DNA of 64,000 nt from Marinobacterium weihaiense (GTDB lineage Bacteria; Pseudomonadota; Gammaproteobacteria; Pseudomonadales; Balneatricaceae). The stretch spans positions 1 to 64,000 of the forward strand of contig NZ_JAHQZT010000016.1 in NCBI RefSeq assembly GCF_019061305.1. The letters are read 5' to 3'. The first letter of the stretch is position 1; every line of letters starts with the position of its first letter. Below the pieces are notes generated by a model. That model was not told where the DNA came from, ran no database searches, and worked only from the letters and a program-made list of their open reading frames with translations. The position numbers were made by a program, and so were the translations under genes. Below, piece after piece: positions 60,035 through 64,000 of the stretch.

Positions 60035-61223
60035 CGCCGACTACCTGCGCCTGACCCTGACCAGCCTCAGGGCCAGCCGCCTGCGCAGCGCCCTGACCGT
60101 ACTCGGCATCGCCATCGGCATCTGCGCCGTGGTCCTGCTCACCACTCTGGGCGAAGGCCTGCGCCTGTATGTACTGGAAAACTTCTCCCAGTTCGGCAGC
60201 CGCATCATCGCCATCAACCCCGGCAAATCCCAGACCGGCGGCACCGGCGGCCTGCTCGCCAGCACCCGCCCCCTGCTGGTGGAAGATGCCTGGAGCCTGG
60301 AGCAGCTGCCCTTTGTGGAATACGTGGTACCGGTGGTGCAAGGCAGCGGCGCTATCGAGTACGGCCGCCGCGTCCGCTATACCGACATCATCGGCGCCGG
60401 CAGCGACCTGGCCCCCGCCTGGCGCTTTGAACTGGCCCAGGGGCGCTCGCTGCCGGACGGTCGTAACGGTTATCCACAGCCCTGGGCGGTGCTGGGCCAC
60501 AAGGTCAAACAGGAACTCTTTGCCGAGCAGAACGCTCTGGGGCAGTTCATCCGCGTGGGGGGCGAACGCTACCGCGTGGTCGGCGTGATGGCGGAAAAAG
60601 GCCAGATGCTGGGCTTTGATCTGGACGATATCGTCTACATCCCGGTGGAACGGGCCCTGAGCCTGTTCAACCGCCCCGGCGTCATGGAGATCGACGTCAC
60701 CTACCGCCCCGGCATCAGCGCCCACGCCATGGCCGAACAGGTACGCCAGCGCCTGATCGCCCGCCACGGCGTGGAAGACTTCTCCCTGATCACCCAGGAC
60801 GAGATGCTCAAAAGTCTGGACCGGATACTAGCCATTCTCACCGTCGCCATCGGCGGCCTGGGCGGCATCTCACTGGTGGTGGGCGCCATCGGCATCGTCA
60901 CCATCATGGTCACCACCGTGCATGAACGCCGCGCCGAAATCGGCCTGCTACGGGCCATCGGCGCCACCCGCCAACAAGTGATGCGGCTATTCCTCGGCGA
61001 AGCGGTATTACTGGCACTGATCGGCGGTGTCGCCGGCATCCTGATCAGCGGCCTGGCCCTGGGCGTACTGGCCTTGGCCATGCCTGAACTGCCGATCCGG
61101 CTGGACCCCTTCTACCTGCTGCTGGCCCTGGCGCTTTCGGCACTGGTGGGACTGATCTCCGGCGTCCTGCCCGCCCGCCGCGCCGCCGGGCTGAACCCGG
61201 TGCTCGCGCTGCAGAGCGAGTAG
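60027..61223 (+). CDS. ABC transporter permease (MacB-like), second of two
   Basis: Same architecture as the previous permease: N-terminal helix after 'RSALTVLGIAIGICAVVLLT', a periplasmic domain, and C-terminal helices with 'RRAEIGLLRAIGATRQQVMR'. 398 residues, overlapping the upstream gene by eight bases. Two unlike permeases with one ATPase suggest a heteromeric MacB-type machine. Substrate unknown. Confidence 0.9.
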   Translation: MRSADYLRLTLTSLRASRLRSALTVLGIAIGICAVVLLTTLGEGLRLYVLENFSQFGSRIIAINPGKSQTGGTGGLLASTRPLLVEDAWSLEQLPFVEYVVPVVQGSGAIEYGRRVRYTDIIGAGSDLAPAWRFELAQGRSLPDGRNGYPQPWAVLGHKVKQELFAEQNALGQFIRVGGERYRVVGVMAEKGQMLGFDLDDIVYIPVERALSLFNRPGVMEIDVTYRPGISAHAMAEQVRQRLIARHGVEDFSLITQDEMLKSLDRILAILTVAIGGLGGISLVVGAIGIVTIMVTTVHERRAEIGLLRAIGATRQQVMRLFLGEAVLLALIGGVAGILISGLALGVLALAMPELPIRLDPFYLLLALALSALVGLISGVLPARRAAGLNPVLALQSE

Positions 61224-61230
61224 GTTGGGA

Positions 61231-61257
61231 GGCTGGTTAGGGGCTGGTTAGGGGCTG
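61231..61257. repeat. 11-base tandem repeat at edge of cassette region
   Basis: The unit GGCTGGTTAGG occurs twice in tandem (61231-61241, 61242-61252), followed by a partial third copy GGCTG. It lies between the end of the exporter operon and the first attC-like site. The unit contains GTTAGG, resembling the attC core GTTAGGC. Confidence 0.7.
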
Positions 61258-61277
61258 CTTTTTGGCCCCGAAGCAGA

Positions 61278-61361
61278 CATTAACGCCAACAGCACGCGCG
61301 GCTGCGAAATGGAGGCGAAGCCGCAATGTAGTAGACGTCGCCGTGACTGTGATTGTTAGGC
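61278..61361 (-). other. integron attC-like recombination site A
   Basis: Read on the minus strand, the site opens with the core GCCTAAC, has an inner left box CACGGCG that pairs with CGCGTG when one G is left extrahelical, a central hairpin GCGGCT/AGCCGC, and ends GGCGTTAATG. The 84-base length and paired boxes are those of attC sites. The last core (GTTAATG) departs from GTTRRRY in its final bases, as expected if the sequence beyond the crossover point belongs to flanking chromosome. It begins 26 bases after the stop of the small ORF at 61387-61602. Confidence 0.65.
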
Positions 61362-61386
61362 TCAATTACCGGTTTTGCGCCGATGA

Positions 61387-61602
61387 TTAATCGACAAAAC
61401 CGAAATAGTGGCCAACACCCAGAACGGTTTCCACAAATTTCTTGGCTGTAGCACGAGCCATAATCACAGATTTGCCATCGACATTCAGATAAATACTATC
61501 CTCGTCATAGAATGAAGAGCGGCCAAACTCAATATCCATTTTTTCTTTCCCGCCCTGACATTTTACCGTTTCTTCAAAAACATGGTTGTCGCTATAACTC
61601 AA
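61387..61602 (-). CDS. hypothetical protein, probable gene-cassette ORF
   Basis: 71 residues, not recognised. No signal peptide or membrane segment; the C-terminal half ends in 'SVIMARATAKKFVETVLGVG' followed by HYFGFVD. The start would be TTG with AAGGG almost adjacent; an internal ATG at codon 22 would leave 50 residues, so the start is unsure. Lower GC than the flanking operon. It lies between two attC-like sites in the orientation expected for an integron cassette. Could be non-coding. Confidence 0.5.
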   Translation of the reverse strand: MSYSDNHVFEETVKCQGGKEKMDIEFGRSSFYDEDSIYLNVDGKSVIMARATAKKFVETVLGVGHYFGFVD

Positions 61603-61657
61603 ACCCTTCTTGTAAAGTGACGACTTTTGATCGTCAGATATGAACGTTGGGCTTCTT

Positions 61658-61718
61658 GCCTAACGCCAGCATCAGCCGGCGCGCTATTCGCGCGCGCGGC
61701 TGAATGCCATCGTTAGGC
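61658..61718 (-). other. integron attC-like recombination site B
   Basis: A 61-base imperfect palindrome bounded by GCCTAAC and GTTAGGC, the canonical attC core pair. Inside the cores is a three-base mismatch bubble, then the paired boxes CAGCCG/CGGCTG with one extrahelical base, and a GC-rich stem. On the minus strand the extra base falls in the left arm, matching the orientation of known attC sites and of both neighbouring ORFs. It starts 53 bases after the stop codon of the 250-residue ORF, so it is that cassette's own site. Confidence 0.82.
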
Positions 61719-61771
61719 GATTGATCGTGTGTTGATTCTTTGCCTGGAAAAATAATTTCAACCAGCCCCCT

Positions 61772-62524
61772 TTAAGTCTTTAATTGCAGGGTGCGAAACG
61801 CCGCTTCGATGAATAACGCCTGGTTGAGAAACGGATTTTTACTGAATAGGTCGCCGGATGTCACTCGATCAATCAGTGACTGGCGCGGATTGCTAGTGTC
61901 TGTATTGGGTAAGTTAGCTGATGATTGGGGAATAAACTTGCCTGCATTCTCACTTGGCTCATGCACTAAATAGATTGTACCTGAAGCAATAGCGGCTTGG
62001 CGTCGTCGGTCACTGGCAAGTAACCCGGCTGCCAGTTCAACATCATCAGCATCGAGGTTGTTCTCTACAGCATAATCATACGCAGCTTCCAACGCTTCTC
62101 TGTCGCTTTCCGATAAAAAATCAAAGACATTTCCACTATCAGATGAAGGGTTAGGTCTTGGTATCGTTTCACGAATGTTGTGGTCTTGCTGCAAGGCATT
62201 TCTCAACGCTTGGCCATCTATATCAATTTCGGTATTGGCTGTTACCATGCTAACGGCTTGGTCAAGCAACGCTTGGCCTCTTGCTATGGGAAGGTAACTG
62301 GGCCCAAGTTCTTGGCGTAAAAACTCGTTCGCGCCTTGCATCAATAGGCTTATAGAATGACCTCGGGCGCTAATCTGCAGGGCTGGATTAGTAGTATTGC
62401 TGATCCGAGAGCCGGAGCTGCTTGTATTCTCTGAATTCGTTATATTCTTGGAATTAGCAACGGAGGTATCCGACTGCAATGCGCTTTGGGCTGAGCTGTT
62501 AATAAATCCAGTGATGATATTCAT
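61772..62524 (-). CDS. hypothetical protein, probable gene-cassette ORF
   Basis: 250 residues, not recognised. The first 55 residues are rich in Ser, Asn and Thr and look disordered; no signal peptide or transmembrane helix. The rest is a soluble, largely helical, acidic domain with 'ISLLMQGANEFLRQELG' and 'SESDREALEAAYDYAVENNL'. A strong AGGAGG lies nine bases before the ATG, so it carries its own translation signal. Lower GC and different codon use from the core genes. Its downstream neighbour is attC site B. Confidence 0.7.
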   Translation of the reverse strand: MNIITGFINSSAQSALQSDTSVANSKNITNSENTSSSGSRISNTTNPALQISARGHSISLLMQGANEFLRQELGPSYLPIARGQALLDQAVSMVTANTEIDIDGQALRNALQQDHNIRETIPRPNPSSDSGNVFDFLSESDREALEAAYDYAVENNLDADDVELAAGLLASDRRRQAAIASGTIYLVHEPSENAGKFIPQSSANLPNTDTSNPRQSLIDRVTSGDLFSKNPFLNQALFIEAAFRTLQLKT

Positions 62525-62679
62525 GCTGCATTTCCTCCTTATGACAAAGGGGGCAATCTGTCATATTCCTGACTCCGTGACTTAAAACTCAGCTCGCATC
62601 TCCACACACCTGTAACCACGCGGCCTGCGGCGGTAATATGGACGCCATTCTCGATTCACCCAGACAGTGATATCTTACT

Positions 62680-63984
62680 ATGCGTACCTTCAAGCTGGAA
62701 CAGTCCAAAACCGAGATTATCACACCCCACGGCGGTCTGGCGCTGGTTGGCCACAGTGTCAACAGAATGACCTCCCTGGCTAAGACCTCGCGCTCCATCG
62801 TCAAGCGCCATGGCATCGCCAACATCGATCTCATCCGCACCTACCTGGGGTTGATTTGCCTTGGCAAGAGCGACTTCGAAGCGGTCGAACACGCACGCCA
62901 TGACCCCTTCTTTAAAGCGGCCATGGGCATCAAGCAATCACCCTCATCGGCCCGGCTGCGTCAGCGTTTCGATGAAGATGCCTGCGCACTGATCCCGTTG
63001 TTGGATCAAGCCAGTGTCGAGTTTCTGTGCAAGGCTTCGGTGCCTGTCGGCACACTTGCCACCGGTCACGCGCCGCTGGATATAGACGTCTTCCCCATGG
63101 ACAACAGCAACAGTAAAAAAGAAGGCGTGGCCTATACCTACAAGGGGCATGACGGCTACGCCCCCATCGCGGCTTACCTGGGCACTGAGGGCTGGTGTCT
63201 GGGCTGTGAGCTGCGACCGGGTAACCAACACGCCAACAAGGAGTTTATCCACACCCTCGACAGAGTGCTGCCTCGGGTGCGTCAGCTGACCGATGCACCG
63301 CTACTGGTACGGCTTGACAGTGCCCATGATGCCGCCGAGAACCGCGCGTACTTCCGTGCGCACGGGGTGGACTACCTAATCAAGTGGAACCCTCGCTCGC
63401 AAGACGGTTTGGCCTGGGTCGACAAGGCGAATGCCGCCGGCGCACTCTGGTGCCATACCCGACCGGGAAAAATGGAAACGCTGGTGAGCGAACCGCTGGA
63501 TGGCACCGATGACCGCCTGATCGTCAAGGTGACGGTGCGCCAGAGTGACAGTTCAGGGCAGCTGTTTCTGGAGCCTGAGGTGAGCCTGGAAGGCTGGACG
63601 ACCTCGTTCAAGCCGGACACGGCGGATCATGCCAAGGTGATGGCGCTCTACCAGGATCACGCCACCAGCGAACAGTTCCACAGTGAGTTCAAGACTGATC
63701 TGGATCTCGAACGTTTGCCGTCAGGGAAGTTCGATACCAACGACCTGGTCATGGCGTTTGCTGTACTGGGCTACAACATATTGCGCTGGATGGGACAGCG
63801 CGCACTGCTGGGACCGGATGCGCCGGTACGTCATCCGGCCAAACGTCGGCGGCTGAAGACCGTCATGCAGGAGCTGATGTATATGGCCTGCCGCCTGGTC
63901 AGCAGCGGCCGCCGTCTTTACCTGCGTTTTGGCCAACATTGCCCCGGGTTCGGGGCATTCAGTCGTGTCTACGAGTCGGTCTGA
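62680..63984 (+). CDS. IS1380 family transposase
   Basis: 434-residue DDE transposase. The acidic triad is probably Asp136 or Asp141 (DVFPMDNSNSKKEG), Asp213 (LVRLDSAHD) and Glu336 (EQFHSEFKTDLDLERLPSGK), and the N-terminal DNA-binding region precedes them. The length and C-terminal 'LMYMACRLVSSGRRLYLRFG' fit the IS1380 family. The frame is intact, so the element may be active. High GC, unlike the adjacent cassette ORFs. Confidence 0.9.
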   Translation: MRTFKLEQSKTEIITPHGGLALVGHSVNRMTSLAKTSRSIVKRHGIANIDLIRTYLGLICLGKSDFEAVEHARHDPFFKAAMGIKQSPSSARLRQRFDEDACALIPLLDQASVEFLCKASVPVGTLATGHAPLDIDVFPMDNSNSKKEGVAYTYKGHDGYAPIAAYLGTEGWCLGCELRPGNQHANKEFIHTLDRVLPRVRQLTDAPLLVRLDSAHDAAENRAYFRAHGVDYLIKWNPRSQDGLAWVDKANAAGALWCHTRPGKMETLVSEPLDGTDDRLIVKVTVRQSDSSGQLFLEPEVSLEGWTTSFKPDTADHAKVMALYQDHATSEQFHSEFKTDLDLERLPSGKFDTNDLVMAFAVLGYNILRWMGQRALLGPDAPVRHPAKRRRLKTVMQELMYMACRLVSSGRRLYLRFGQHCPGFGAFSRVYESV

Positions 63985-64000
63985 TCCACCCGGTCTGACT
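62680..64000 (+). mobile_element. IS1380-family insertion sequence (ends not resolved)
   Basis: The element contains the transposase gene. Its left end must lie in 62525-62679 and its right end at or beyond the window edge. I could not match inverted repeats between 62525-62679 and the last 16 bases, so exact borders and target duplication cannot be given. The 155 bases 62525-62679 hold no other feature I can support. Confidence 0.7.

Noticed and set aside
61646-61652. Extra attC core GTTGGGC beside site B
   Set aside because: It matches GTTRRRY but has no partner core or paired boxes, so it is probably chance near the cassette start.
62650-64000. Terminal inverted repeats of the IS1380 element
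   Set aside because: GATTCACCCAGACAG near 62652 resembles GATCCACCCGGTCTGAC at the window end only as an imperfect direct repeat. No inverted match was found, and the right end is probably outside the window.

Overview
This is a high-GC gammaproteobacterial chromosome segment. Gene content and order closely follow the Pseudomonas layout: the suhB/trmJ/cysE/isc/ndk/rlmN/pilW/rodZ/hisS/bamB/der block, the mutL-miaA-hfq-hflXKC-hisZ-purA block, and orn-rsgA-(HDOD)-rhdA-psd. A NhaD-type sodium/proton antiporter and a phasin point to a marine or halotolerant member of the Oceanospirillales/Pseudomonadales group (a Marinobacterium-like bacterium would fit). That placement is inference, since no rRNA or other taxonomic marker is present.

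Layout. Positions 1-16.3 kb are one long minus-strand series read from trmJ down to murI: trmJ, cysE, then iscR-iscS-iscU-iscA-hscB-hscA-fdx-iscX (Fe-S cluster assembly, with an IscR-type promoter and a clear terminator), then ndk, rlmN, pilW, rodZ, hisS, yfgM, bamB, der, murI. suhB (16.5-17.3 kb) stands divergently from trmJ. From 17.4 to 30 kb a second minus-strand series carries nnr, tsaE, amiB, mutL, miaA, hfq, hflX, hflK, hflC, hisZ, purA. From 30 to 38.8 kb the genes are mostly plus strand: queG, rsgA, an HDOD/GAF-like signalling protein, rhodanese, psd, ygfZ and a pair of lipoproteins including a FlgO homologue, with orn opposite. From 38.9 to 54.8 kb the window is a patchwork of small units: ung, lysS-prfB, nhaD-cytochrome b561, cytochrome c', an MFS transporter, a flavodoxin, a phasin, glyoxalase I, a chemoreceptor, a Sel1-repeat protein, a YeeE/YedE sulfur transporter, an RDD protein, and lptF-lptG. 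pepA-holC (55-57 kb) is divergent from lptF. A four-gene MacAB-like ABC export operon with two different permeases occupies 57-61.2 kb.

The accessory part is 61.2-64 kb. Two palindromic sites at 61278-61361 and 61658-61718 have the core, bubble and extrahelical-base architecture of integron attC recombination sites. Each sits just downstream of a minus-strand ORF of unknown function with lower GC, so this looks like a short integron gene-cassette array without an integrase in view. An IS1380-family transposase gene follows and runs to the window edge.

Other points that stand out: SuhB has lost several canonical metal-binding residues of the inositol monophosphatase family; ispG is missing from its usual place between rodZ and hisS; prfB is a single open frame without the programmed frameshift; an intercistronic hairpin separates iscU from iscA; and several core genes appear to start with TTG.
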